58,779 bases of DNA from Candidatus Desantisbacteria bacterium CG1_02_49_89. Lineage in GTDB: Bacteria; Desantisbacteria; UBA1551. Where the stretch lies: NCBI GenBank assembly GCA_001871075.1, contig MNUP01000123.1:1-58779 (forward strand). The letters are read 5' to 3'. Made by a program: the position numbers and the translations under genes. Positions within the stretch are counted from its first letter, which is position 1. Each line of letters starts with the position of its first letter. This document shows positions 32,805-40,868 of the stretch, piece by piece. Under the pieces are notes generated by a model. It was not told the origin of the DNA, did not search any database, and worked only from the letters and a program-made list of their open reading frames with translations.

Positions 32805-32994
32805 AACTATGAGCCCTGAGAGCATAAGAAAAAAGGGACTTGAAGCCTTGGTAAAGGTTTTGGGACCTGTAGGGATGGTTCGTTTTCTTCAACATTTTGA
32901 AGTTGGCATAGGAAACTATACCAGAGATAAAAAATATTGGTTGAAAGGAATAGATATTCAAGAGATTATAAAGGGACTAAAGAGAAAAGAATAG
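32794..32994 (+). CDS. small partner of the PIN protein, likely antitoxin
   Basis: This 66-residue protein starts [20 protein letters not shown] and has [23 protein letters not shown]. It resembles small proteins found next to this class of PIN genes, which are presumed antitoxins. GGAGGTG lies 7 bases before the ATG, inside the PIN gene. The toxin precedes the antitoxin, the reverse of vapBC order. Confidence 0.7.
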   Translation: MKVETMSPESIRKKGLEALVKVLGPVGMVRFLQHFEVGIGNYTRDKKYWLKGIDIQEIIKGLKRKE

Positions 32995-33047
32995 AAGCGG
33001 TGGCCAATCCTTAGATTATAAAAAACAGTTCATAAGGAGAAAGGAAA

Positions 33048-33290
33048 ATAGAAAATAAGGCCCTTTTGGTTATATTCGCGGTTGGGTTGGTGTTTGCATC
33101 CTTCATATGGAGCAAGGCATCTGCTATTGGCGCAGAAACAAAAGCGGTACTTGCAGGAATTCAGAAAATGAAAATACCCGAGGAATTTCGTTCCAAATAT
33201 GGTGGACAGGAAAGTTGGCTGGGGAATAAACTTGCGGAATTGAGAGGAGAAAAGCAAGCTGGTGGCGGAACCCTGAAATTCCGTGCCTAA
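33048..33290 (+). pseudogene. N-terminal part of an exported protein, possibly split from the hydrolase gene downstream
   Basis: The frame encodes a signal peptide (ALLVIFAVGLVFASFIWSKASA) and about 50 further residues. AAGGAG lies at the right distance from an ATA codon at 33048, while a TTG at 33066 would cut into the signal peptide. A mutated ATG is plausible. The frame stops at TAA (33288-33290), and the same frame is open again to 34196 and encodes the TIM-barrel protein. Either one gene was broken by a nonsense change, or two genes lie end to end. Confidence 0.5.
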
Positions 33291-33323
33291 ATAGTCCTGG
33301 CGCATCCCGCTTTTATCTCCGGG

Positions 33324-34196
33324 GTGCCCCTGGACGTTCTCTTTAAGATGGTTGACGCATTTAAAGAATTGGGAGTTGATGGCGTGGATATTAACCCGGG
33401 TTTTGAACCGTGGCTTCATCCGGAATTGAACAAGGAAGACCTGAACAAATACGATGCATTGATCGAATATATCAAGAAAAATGATCTTGAGGTATGGCTA
33501 GCTTATCACTGCGGAGTTGACCCAGAAGCGATAAAGGATTGGGACTGGGAAAAATATAAAAAAGTTGAACTTGCCACCCTGAAAACCTGGGTAGAGCGTT
33601 ACCATCCCGCGGGGATCAATGTTGTACACGAAATAACTACAATGGAAAGCCGGTGGCGTAAAAGTGTCAGCATTGAAGAGTGGGCCCGGCTGGTGGAAGA
33701 GGGATGCAGGCTGATAAAAAACCTTGATCCCGGAATATTGACCGGAGCCGGGGGATTGCCGTATGAAAAAGAGATGGAGTGTTTGCGAAAATATCTGAAC
33801 GTGAAGGAATTAGATTTTGTACGTCTGAATATATATGACCAGTGGTTCCACACGTTCAATAATTACGAAACTATGATTAAATGGGCAAAGAACGCGGGCA
33901 AGAAAGTGTATATTGGAGAGGCCTGGAGAAACGCGGCCTTCCCTGAGCCCGGGAATGTTTTTCCGTTGTTCTGGGAGCCCCTTGATATCAAGTTCCTTGA
34001 AGCTGTCACATTATACGCAGGAACAAGAGAAATAGAAGCGGTCTGTTTCTGGTGGACAAATTTATTTTTTAAATACCAGGATCCGGACCAGCCAACGAAG
34101 GAATATTTTAAAGCAGTATATCAGGCAATTCATGACGGCAAGCGCACGTCTGTTTATCGGGCCCTTGGAGAAATTATCAAAGCAGAACGCAGGTAA
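33324..34196 (+). CDS. TIM-barrel glycoside hydrolase-like protein
   Basis: The 290-residue product has the rhythm of a beta/alpha barrel: FKELGVDGVDINPGFEPW, LEVWLAYHCGVDPE, GINVVHEITTMESRW, LTGAGGLPYE, VRLNIYDQWFH, KVYIGEAWRNAAFP and IEAVCFWWTNLFF. Glu residues at the ends of the strands in VVHEIT and YIGEAW could be the acid/base and nucleophile of a retaining hydrolase. No family number can be given. The GTG start at 33324 has no ribosome site, and the frame is open upstream to the TAA at 33288, so this may be the body of the exported protein begun at 33048. Confidence 0.6.
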   Translation: MPLDVLFKMVDAFKELGVDGVDINPGFEPWLHPELNKEDLNKYDALIEYIKKNDLEVWLAYHCGVDPEAIKDWDWEKYKKVELATLKTWVERYHPAGINVVHEITTMESRWRKSVSIEEWARLVEEGCRLIKNLDPGILTGAGGLPYEKEMECLRKYLNVKELDFVRLNIYDQWFHTFNNYETMIKWAKNAGKKVYIGEAWRNAAFPEPGNVFPLFWEPLDIKFLEAVTLYAGTREIEAVCFWWTNLFFKYQDPDQPTKEYFKAVYQAIHDGKRTSVYRALGEIIKAERR

Positions 34197-34242
34197 TGAG
34201 TAGCTCAGATCCTAATGGTGCAGATCAAAAAGGAAGCCGCAA

Positions 34243-36117
34243 GTGAGCAGGGACAGGAAACCGTTACTTCTTTACCTGGCGCGCAGGAAAGACCCCCATA
34301 AAGAATTGGTTGCTGCCGCCCTCTCCTGGATGGCCGAAGAAGCAGGCTGCCTCTTTGAGGCATACTTTCCCGGTTACAGCACAGGGGCGCACTATCCCTA
34401 TCCCTGGCACTTTCACTCACACCACGGAGAAAGGTACGGGGTAGGGCCCTTCCAGGGAGAAGGTCATGCAGAGCAGTTCTATTTTTTATCCAAGATCTTT
34501 GACCTGACCGTGATAAGAACGGAAGAATGCCTGCGGTTTGCTTATGAAAGCAGTCTTTTTTCTCTTCCGGAAATAACAGAGAAGGAAGATAACCCCCTGT
34601 GTCTTTTAGAAAAGGCGAGGAATTATCTTAAGACTTCTAATCCTCAGAAAATTATTGTCTTGGGAGAAAAAACCGGTCTCAGGATAGAACCTTATGTTTA
34701 TCCTGAGATTTTCTTTGCTTCTGCCTGGGGGGTGAAAGTTCCCGCGCTTCTGAGTAATTCAGAATCCATCCTTAAAAATTATGGTCCTATTATTTATGGG
34801 CTTTACTTAAGTCCTGACGAAGAAGATTCGCTTAAGGAAAAAGGATTCAGGACAGAAACTATCGATAAGGTTGCCGCAGGAGAATCCTATGCCGAACTAA
34901 CTGTGAGAATAGCTGAAAGGTGGAAAGGGAAGGCAAAGGCAGTGGCTTATGCTGATCCCTACCAGGCAGAGCATTACGTTCCTTTTAACTGCCAGGAAAA
35001 AATACTGGCTTTATTTAATAAGGATATAATGGATTGCGTCCCTCCCGGTCCCGGGTCAGACTGTGATATGAAACGATTGGAGGAGATAGAGCGGGGATTT
35101 AAGGATAAGGTAGCGTATTTTGCCGGACTTCTTCCAAGCAAGATAGTTTACGGAAGGCAGGCAACCGACAACCTGATCACGGACCTGTCAAGGTATGGTT
35201 TTATATTCCCTGTTTTTGACCCGCACCGCCCCCTTTTCCCGATAAAAAGAAAGATCGCTCCCCAAAGACTGCCGGGAAGCGAAAATTCTCTTTTTACCGC
35301 TCAAAGAGACCAGGAGAATATAAGAACAGAAATTATTAAAGCCAATAAGATCCCTGTGGCTTTTTTGACTTACTCTGCTGATTTAAGGCATATCTCCGGT
35401 CTGAGGAATTTCTTTGAAGCGATCGCCCTGAGAAAAGTGCCCTGTGGCTTAACCCTGAACGCTTTCTGGTTTATCCATCATCCTGAGTGGCTGCAGGAAC
35501 TCTTCATCCCTCTTGACCAGGGAGGGGTTTTCCCTTTAGTAGAACCTCTTCTCGGCAGTGCCGGCTGGGGATTGTGCTGCGCGGCTGAAGGCTACGTAGA
35601 AAAAGATACTCTGAAGCCCCTGCTCGTTTCTGCCTTGAAAGCAATAGAGGGGTATACGGGAAAAGAGAATCTGCCCATAGGCCTTTATCCTTTCCAGGAT
35701 GCCAACCCTGAGTATACAGGCCAAGCCGAACCGCTTTTCTCTGCTTATAAGGAAGCAGGGCTTAGATTCTGCTTCACTCAGAAAGACTACAACACTTTTC
35801 CCCATATAGTTTATCAGGAAGATGATTTTGTGGCTTTAAACCAGCCCCTGACTTTCTTCCTCGGCGAGTTTTTTCAGAACCCCGTAAAAGAAGTGCAGCG
35901 CTGGGAGCAGGAAATCGTCAAATCGGGCAGGACGGGGTATATTACCGCTGTTTTTGATTTTCCTTTGTGGTTCCAGTCCCCGTATATCCTGGATATGGGG
36001 CAGAGGCTGCTTTTTTTAATTGACTATGTAAAAGGGGGAGGAGATTCAGGCAGATTAATTCCCGTGCATCCCGGCGAGTTGGCCGAGTATGCAAGAATGG
36101 CCGAACTTTCCAAATGA
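34243..36117 (+). CDS. unrecognised 624-residue protein of the sugar cluster
   Basis: I do not recognise the family. The protein starts with GTG behind GGAAG. It begins KPLLLYLARRKDPHKELVAAAL, contains FPGYSTGAHYPYPWHFHSHHGERYG with many histidines (about 42-66), and a Rossmann-like part (KIIVLGEKTGLRIEPYVYPE). The C-terminal third (LTLNAFWFIHHPEW, GRTGYITAVFDFPLWFQSP) is somewhat like the polysaccharide-deacetylase or amylase-57 type of barrel. There is no signal peptide. It lies between hydrolase and cupin genes with short gaps, so a role in sugar breakdown is likely by context. Confidence 0.6.
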   Translation: MSRDRKPLLLYLARRKDPHKELVAAALSWMAEEAGCLFEAYFPGYSTGAHYPYPWHFHSHHGERYGVGPFQGEGHAEQFYFLSKIFDLTVIRTEECLRFAYESSLFSLPEITEKEDNPLCLLEKARNYLKTSNPQKIIVLGEKTGLRIEPYVYPEIFFASAWGVKVPALLSNSESILKNYGPIIYGLYLSPDEEDSLKEKGFRTETIDKVAAGESYAELTVRIAERWKGKAKAVAYADPYQAEHYVPFNCQEKILALFNKDIMDCVPPGPGSDCDMKRLEEIERGFKDKVAYFAGLLPSKIVYGRQATDNLITDLSRYGFIFPVFDPHRPLFPIKRKIAPQRLPGSENSLFTAQRDQENIRTEIIKANKIPVAFLTYSADLRHISGLRNFFEAIALRKVPCGLTLNAFWFIHHPEWLQELFIPLDQGGVFPLVEPLLGSAGWGLCCAAEGYVEKDTLKPLLVSALKAIEGYTGKENLPIGLYPFQDANPEYTGQAEPLFSAYKEAGLRFCFTQKDYNTFPHIVYQEDDFVALNQPLTFFLGEFFQNPVKEVQRWEQEIVKSGRTGYITAVFDFPLWFQSPYILDMGQRLLFLIDYVKGGGDSGRLIPVHPGELAEYARMAELSK

Positions 36118-36135
36118 TTAAAAGGAGGCAGGCAA

Positions 36136-36486
36136 ATGGCAGAAGAACCCAGAATAATCATTCCTTCTGAAGCGCCGGGGAGGAAGACAAGCGGAGGCGG
36201 AGACCTGAAATTTTTCCTGCAAAAGGAAGACGGGCTTACCTGCGGGACATTTACCATGCAGCCGGGGGACAGGTTAAGCAAGAACGTGATGGCCCATCCC
36301 GGAGACGAACTTTACTATGTCCTGAAGGGCCCGGCCTATTGCGACCTGCCGGATTATGACAATAAGCGGGTTGAGATCCGGGAAGGGCAGGCATTTCTTA
36401 TACCCGCGGGCACCAAGCATATACCGAACAATATCCCCGGAAAGCGTGAGGCGGTAGTCTTTTATATGTGCACCAAGTGGCCATAA
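36136..36486 (+). CDS. cupin-domain protein
   Basis: The 116-residue protein is a single cupin: GDRLSKNVMAHPGDELYYVLKGPAYCDLP forms motif 1 with its histidine and glutamate, and REGQAFLIPAGTKHIPNN motif 2. Metal-bound small cupins act as sugar isomerases, epimerases or sensors. AAAGGAGG precedes the ATG. Its place between two sugar-related genes suggests a carbohydrate substrate. Confidence 0.82.
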   Translation: MAEEPRIIIPSEAPGRKTSGGGDLKFFLQKEDGLTCGTFTMQPGDRLSKNVMAHPGDELYYVLKGPAYCDLPDYDNKRVEIREGQAFLIPAGTKHIPNNIPGKREAVVFYMCTKWP

Positions 36487-36518
36487 TGAATTTAGCCGTC
36501 AAATCGGAGGCAATAAGA

Positions 36519-37658
36519 ATGAGTATGAGGAAAGTAAAATTAGGGATTGTGGGGTGCGGGTGGGGCTCGCGGGACCTCTATGGGTCGTTCTTCAGATATC
36601 TTGAGAACGGGGAGCTGGTAGCCGCGGCGGACGCAGATGAAAAGAGCGCCAGGGCATACCAGGAACAGACAGGGTGCAAGAGGATCTATACTGACCTTGG
36701 TTCCCTGCTAAAGGATAAAGAGGTGGAAGCGGTTATGGTCCTGACTCCGCCCAGCGTTCACTGCAAACAGGTAGAGCAGATAGCAGAAGCAGGAAAGCAC
36801 GTTTACTGCGAGAAGCCGATGGCAATAACCGTCGAAGAGGCGGATGAAATGACCTCAGCGTGCAGGAAGAATAAAGTTAAGCTGCAGATAGCGTTCATGA
36901 AAAGGTTCAACCCGTCTTTTCTTCTCTGTAAAAAGCTTATTGAGGAGGGCAGGCTCGGAGACGTTTTTGAGATGCGAGCGATATGGGACAACGCCCGCGC
37001 GTATGCTTCCGCTGAGAATTACCGCCACCGGCTTCCGGGCGGAGGCTACCTTCAGGAGGATGGCTCCCATCCTCTTGACGTGTGCAGGTGGTGGATGGGG
37101 GAAGTGAAGGAGGTCAGCGGCAACGCAATGCTCGTGATGTCAGACAGGATTGAAAATGATGATGTGGCTTGCGTGATCATGAAGCACAAAAGCGGCGCGA
37201 TGAGTACCCTGCACATAACAATGCTGACGCACCGCAGGGGGCTTGAATCCTACGAGGTGTTCGGCACAAAAGGAACGCTTTTAATGGAATGGCCGTATCA
37301 CAGCACCCATACGCTTGAGCCCGCGATCATTAAGCTCTATGAAAAATCCAGCAAGGTCACGGATTTAACGCTTTCCACATCCTGGAGCCCGCAAAAAGAA
37401 ATGGAAAAGAGCTGGCAGTATCTGAACGAGCTGAGGTATTTCTGCGGCTGCGTTATAAATAACAGAGAACCGTCCGTGACCGGGAAGGACGGACGGGCGG
37501 TTGTCGAGATCGTGAACGCCGCGTACCTGTCCTCGCAGAAAGGTATTAAAGTGAAGCTGCCGCTAGAAAAATCGCCGGACATCACGAAATTTTTTAAGGA
37601 GCTGCGCAAGTCCTCCAAATGGAAGATCGGAAAGGACCTTTGGGGCAGCCGGTATTAA
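36519..37658 (+). CDS. Gfo/Idh/MocA family oxidoreductase
   Basis: The 379-residue NAD(P)-dependent dehydrogenase has an N-terminal Rossmann motif KLGIVGCGWGSRDLYGSF (G-x-G-x-x-x), VAAADADEKSARAY, and the family catalytic segment HVYCEKPMAITVEEADEM with its Lys. The C-terminal alpha/beta domain contains GGGYLQEDGSHPLDVCRWWMG with the His that accepts a proton from the substrate. Substrates are usually sugars or inositols. The start at 36519 is chosen because GGAGG lies 8 bases upstream; a longer frame overlaps the cupin gene. Confidence 0.9.
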   Translation: MSMRKVKLGIVGCGWGSRDLYGSFFRYLENGELVAAADADEKSARAYQEQTGCKRIYTDLGSLLKDKEVEAVMVLTPPSVHCKQVEQIAEAGKHVYCEKPMAITVEEADEMTSACRKNKVKLQIAFMKRFNPSFLLCKKLIEEGRLGDVFEMRAIWDNARAYASAENYRHRLPGGGYLQEDGSHPLDVCRWWMGEVKEVSGNAMLVMSDRIENDDVACVIMKHKSGAMSTLHITMLTHRRGLESYEVFGTKGTLLMEWPYHSTHTLEPAIIKLYEKSSKVTDLTLSTSWSPQKEMEKSWQYLNELRYFCGCVINNREPSVTGKDGRAVVEIVNAAYLSSQKGIKVKLPLEKSPDITKFFKELRKSSKWKIGKDLWGSRY

Positions 37659-37675
37659 AAAAGGAGCATGAATAG

Positions 37676-39619
37676 ATGAAGGAAGAAATGAAGATCCAGG
37701 GTATAGGAAATGAAAAATTAAAAATAGTCTGGAATGAACACCTCGGAGAATATAAGTCAAGGGTTGGCGGAGGAATTTTCTATAAGGATAAAGAATGGCG
37801 AAAAATAGCGGATATGGCTGAGGGGAACGCCGTAATTTATCTTCCTGGCAAGAATCAGTATCTTTCAGTAAACCCGACAGGATGTTCAGTAAAGGAGGGA
37901 AACGGCTGGAAGAAAATCATTCTGGAGCTGCCTGTTCTAAAAATGGGGGAGATTGAATGGAAAATAGAGGAAGAATGGGCTGTCAGGGACGGAGACAATA
38001 AACTCGGCTGGCTGTTTAAATTTACTCCATCCGGAGAGGTAAAAGAAAAATGCTATGTCGGCACAAATTTTAATATTTTCCCGGATATATGGCGCCTGAA
38101 TGCCCTTCCGTCCTGCTGCGGATATTCCGGGAAAATATGCTACGCTGTCTATCCCGAGGTCTCCCGGCCCTGGTGGATGAGGCTGGAGGGCCCGAAGATC
38201 ATCGCGAACGTCCACTATCCTTTTACTTATAAACCCTCGCGGAAGGCGAAAGGCCCGGAGCCTGTTGCCCTGCAGGGATTTTTTCTCACAGATGAACTGA
38301 CGCCCGCGGAATTAAGCAAATTTTTACGGGATTATTTTCAGCCCCGGCCTCATAGATCAAGAAATGCATATAAGGAAGTAATTTCTGCCTGCATGACGAT
38401 GCTCAACAGAAGTTATGCCGCCGCAAGGGAAGAATACCCTTTTACGGGGGATGAGGGAGCTTTTATTGACTTGAGGAATAAAAAAGAATGGATGCACCAT
38501 CGCAACAAATCAACTTTTGGGGCAGGGTTCAGCTGCGGCTACAGCGGAGACGCGATTATCCCCCTTATTGAACATTTTAAAAGATCAGGGGACAGGGATG
38601 CCGTTAACATGGCTCAGGGAATAACAAACTGGATCGTGAATAACCTCCAGGCAGATTATGGCGGATATTATTTGATTTACGATATGGGGGCAAAGGAAGG
38701 AATGGACTTTATCGGAGAAGATTATACTTATCCCTGTCACATAGCAAAGATGACGATTAATATCCTCTCCGCATACGAATATTTTAAAAATGCATCTTAC
38801 AAGGGATCGGGTTTGAAAGCCTGCGATTGGCTTTTGAGCTTGCAGGAAAAGGATGGAGGAATTCCCTGGAAGGTAATAGCAAGCACAGGCGGACAGGATG
38901 GAACAAAGGCGTATGCTGCCAGCAGCGGCTGGATCATTGCCTGCTGGGTAAAGGCTTATGAGATCACGGGAAAAGAAAAATACCTCAGGGCTTCAGAGAG
39001 GCTGGCAGAATGGCTTAAAGAAGATTTTATCCGGAATTATCATTACGCCGGATACATTACTGATGACAAACCAAGCGACGGGTTCGATCGCTGGGAAACC
39101 CCGAGTTCTCCGGCAGCTTCCTGTGTTATTGAAGGATTGTGCGCTCTTCACAGGGCCTCCAGGAAAAAGAAATACCTGCAGTGGGCGATTCAGGCCGGAT
39201 ATTTCAGCGCCCTCTGGCAGTGGTTATGGGAGCCCGCGGATGGATTGGGAGTAAGGATCAAAGGCACAACCCAGGCATCCGGGGGCATGCAATACACGAT
39301 CGATCAGACCCTCGGCACTGAATTACCGAACGTTCTTGACGGATACCTCAACTTGTATGAATTAACCGGGGATGAGTTCTGGCTGAATGCGGCAAAGATG
39401 GGGATCAGCAGGATGGAAGACGATATTGTAATGGACAAAAATGACCCCAGGTACGGAGGAATAAAGGAAGGCTGGAACCTGAATGAAGACGCGGAAATTT
39501 CCGGCTTCAAGGATGACCCGCACATAAATGTTTCCGGGGTGGCTTATTTCATAAATAATATTGAAAGGATGGTAACTCTAAAAGAAGGCCGCCCGGTCAG
39601 GCCCGCGGAGATCAGATAA
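37676..39619 (+). CDS. six-hairpin glycosidase-like protein
   Basis: The 647-residue protein has a beta-rich N-terminal part (about 1-200) and an (alpha/alpha)6-type C-terminal part with repeated helix pairs: SGDAIIPLIEHFKRSGDRDAVNMAQ, AKMTINILSAYEYFKNASYKGSGLK, WIIACWVKAYEITGKEKYLRAS, ASCVIEGLCALHRASRKKKYLQWA, and VLDGYLNLYELTGDEFWLNAAKMG. This layout is shared by several families that act on uronic acids or modified sugars. There is no signal peptide. AAGGAG precedes the start. It closes the sugar cluster and is followed by a terminator. Confidence 0.75.
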   Translation: MKEEMKIQGIGNEKLKIVWNEHLGEYKSRVGGGIFYKDKEWRKIADMAEGNAVIYLPGKNQYLSVNPTGCSVKEGNGWKKIILELPVLKMGEIEWKIEEEWAVRDGDNKLGWLFKFTPSGEVKEKCYVGTNFNIFPDIWRLNALPSCCGYSGKICYAVYPEVSRPWWMRLEGPKIIANVHYPFTYKPSRKAKGPEPVALQGFFLTDELTPAELSKFLRDYFQPRPHRSRNAYKEVISACMTMLNRSYAAAREEYPFTGDEGAFIDLRNKKEWMHHRNKSTFGAGFSCGYSGDAIIPLIEHFKRSGDRDAVNMAQGITNWIVNNLQADYGGYYLIYDMGAKEGMDFIGEDYTYPCHIAKMTINILSAYEYFKNASYKGSGLKACDWLLSLQEKDGGIPWKVIASTGGQDGTKAYAASSGWIIACWVKAYEITGKEKYLRASERLAEWLKEDFIRNYHYAGYITDDKPSDGFDRWETPSSPAASCVIEGLCALHRASRKKKYLQWAIQAGYFSALWQWLWEPADGLGVRIKGTTQASGGMQYTIDQTLGTELPNVLDGYLNLYELTGDEFWLNAAKMGISRMEDDIVMDKNDPRYGGIKEGWNLNEDAEISGFKDDPHINVSGVAYFINNIERMVTLKEGRPVRPAEIR

Positions 39620-39645
39620 CCGCGTATAACGATACCGATTTCCAG

Positions 39646-39684
39646 AACGCCGGTTTTGAAAAATCACCAGCCGGCGTTTTTTAT
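39646..39684 (+). terminator. intrinsic terminator of the sugar cluster
   Basis: Arms aacgccgg (39646-39653) and ccggcgtt (39671-39678) pair and are followed by a U-rich run. Confidence 0.8.
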
Positions 39685-39714
39685 TTGTAAAAGTTGACTT
39701 TTCTTGATAAAAGT

Positions 39715-39743
39715 TTGACTTTTTTCAATGTATGATATATAAT
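39715..39743 (+). promoter_or_regulatory. promoter of the radical SAM gene
   Basis: TTGACT (39715-39720), a 17-base spacer and TATAAT (39738-39743) lie 31 bases before the ATG. The agttgactttt sequence occurs twice upstream (39692 and 39713), a possible regulator site. Confidence 0.7.
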
Positions 39744-39774
39744 ATATAGCTGTATAATTATATAAAAATATTAT

Positions 39775-40755
39775 ATGATAAAGTCTAATAAATATAAAAT
39801 GACAAAGCTTCAGGGAATAGGTAAAAAAGAACTGGAAGAGAAGATCAGGCAGGCGTACGGCCTGCTTTCGCCATGCAGGCTTTGCCCGCGCGCCTGCGGG
39901 ACAGACCGCCTGAAAAACAAAAAGGGATACTGCAAGGCAGGATTGCTTCCCGAGATAGCAAGCTATCACGCGCACCACGGGGAAGAGCCGCCGATCTCAG
40001 GCTTTAAAGGTTCGGGCACTATTTTTTTCAGCCACTGCAGCCTGCGCTGCGTTTTCTGCCAGAATTATTCCCTGAGCCAGCTGGGCGAGGGCGCGGAAGT
40101 CACCATACAGGAGCTGGCGGAGATCATGCTCAAGCTCCAGGGAATGGGCTGCCACAACATCAATTTCGTGACCCCGACGCATTACACCGCGCAGATCCTC
40201 GCGGCGCTCGCAGCCGCAAAGGACAAAGGCCTGGGAATCCCGCTTGTTTACAACTGCGGCGGTTATGAATCGGTTGAGACGCTGAAAATACTGGACGGGG
40301 TCATTGATATATATATGCCTGATTTCAAATACGGGGATAACGCCCCGGCCAAAAAATACTCGGGCGCGGAAGACTACGCGGAACGGGCAAAAGAAGCGCA
40401 CAGGGAAATGTATAAGCAGGTTGGAGGCTTGAAAGCCGAAGGCGGGATCGCCGTTAGCGGTTTGCTGATCCGCCATCTTGTTTTACCGAACCGCCTCGCC
40501 TCAAGCGAAAAAGTGTTTGAGTTCATCGCGAAAGAACTTTCCCCGGACATGGCGGTCAACATTATGGCGCAATACTATCCAGCCCATCTGGCAAATAAAT
40601 ATGATGAAATAAACAGGCTCCCCGCGGTAAACGAATACACGGAGGCTTTGCGGGCCGCGAAGTCCGCGGGTCTTAACCAGGGCTGGCGCCAGACAACCGG
40701 TACGCTCGCGCGCGAAAAGATCCCCGAGTGGAAGGACAGCCTGAAAGACAGCTGA
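39775..40755 (+). CDS. radical SAM enzyme, PflA-like
   Basis: The 326-residue protein has the radical SAM cluster motif CSLRCVFCQN (CxxxCxxC) at about residues 88-97, preceded by a cysteine-rich start (CRLCPRACGTDR...GYC) typical of the pyruvate-formate-lyase-activase-like group with an extra N-terminal domain. GGYES and the VVDIYMPDFKYG-like strand follow. Many homologues occur in anaerobes with no defined substrate, some in AmmeMemoRadiSam clusters, whose partner genes are absent here. No Shine-Dalgarno is seen; a second ATG at 39799 is possible. The stop codon lies in a repeat array. Confidence 0.85.
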   Translation: MIKSNKYKMTKLQGIGKKELEEKIRQAYGLLSPCRLCPRACGTDRLKNKKGYCKAGLLPEIASYHAHHGEEPPISGFKGSGTIFFSHCSLRCVFCQNYSLSQLGEGAEVTIQELAEIMLKLQGMGCHNINFVTPTHYTAQILAALAAAKDKGLGIPLVYNCGGYESVETLKILDGVIDIYMPDFKYGDNAPAKKYSGAEDYAERAKEAHREMYKQVGGLKAEGGIAVSGLLIRHLVLPNRLASSEKVFEFIAKELSPDMAVNIMAQYYPAHLANKYDEINRLPAVNEYTEALRAAKSAGLNQGWRQTTGTLAREKIPEWKDSLKDS

Positions 40756-40841
40756 CAAGCTTAAAAGCTTACAAGTTAACAAGCTGACAAGCTTATAAGT
40801 TTAAGATATTATTTACCTGTAAGCTTATGGACTTGTAAGCT
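40750..40841. repeat. palindromic quasi-repeat array (agcttacaag units)
   Basis: The left arm holds five units such as agctgacaag, cttaaaagcttacaag and ttaacaagctgac. An AT-rich core (ttaagatattattta) follows, and the right arm has inverted units tgtaagcttatgg and cttgtaagct. The array begins in the last codons of the radical SAM gene. Confidence 0.7.
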
Positions 40842-40868
40842 GTTTTGCGCGTAACTTTAAGAGGAAAA

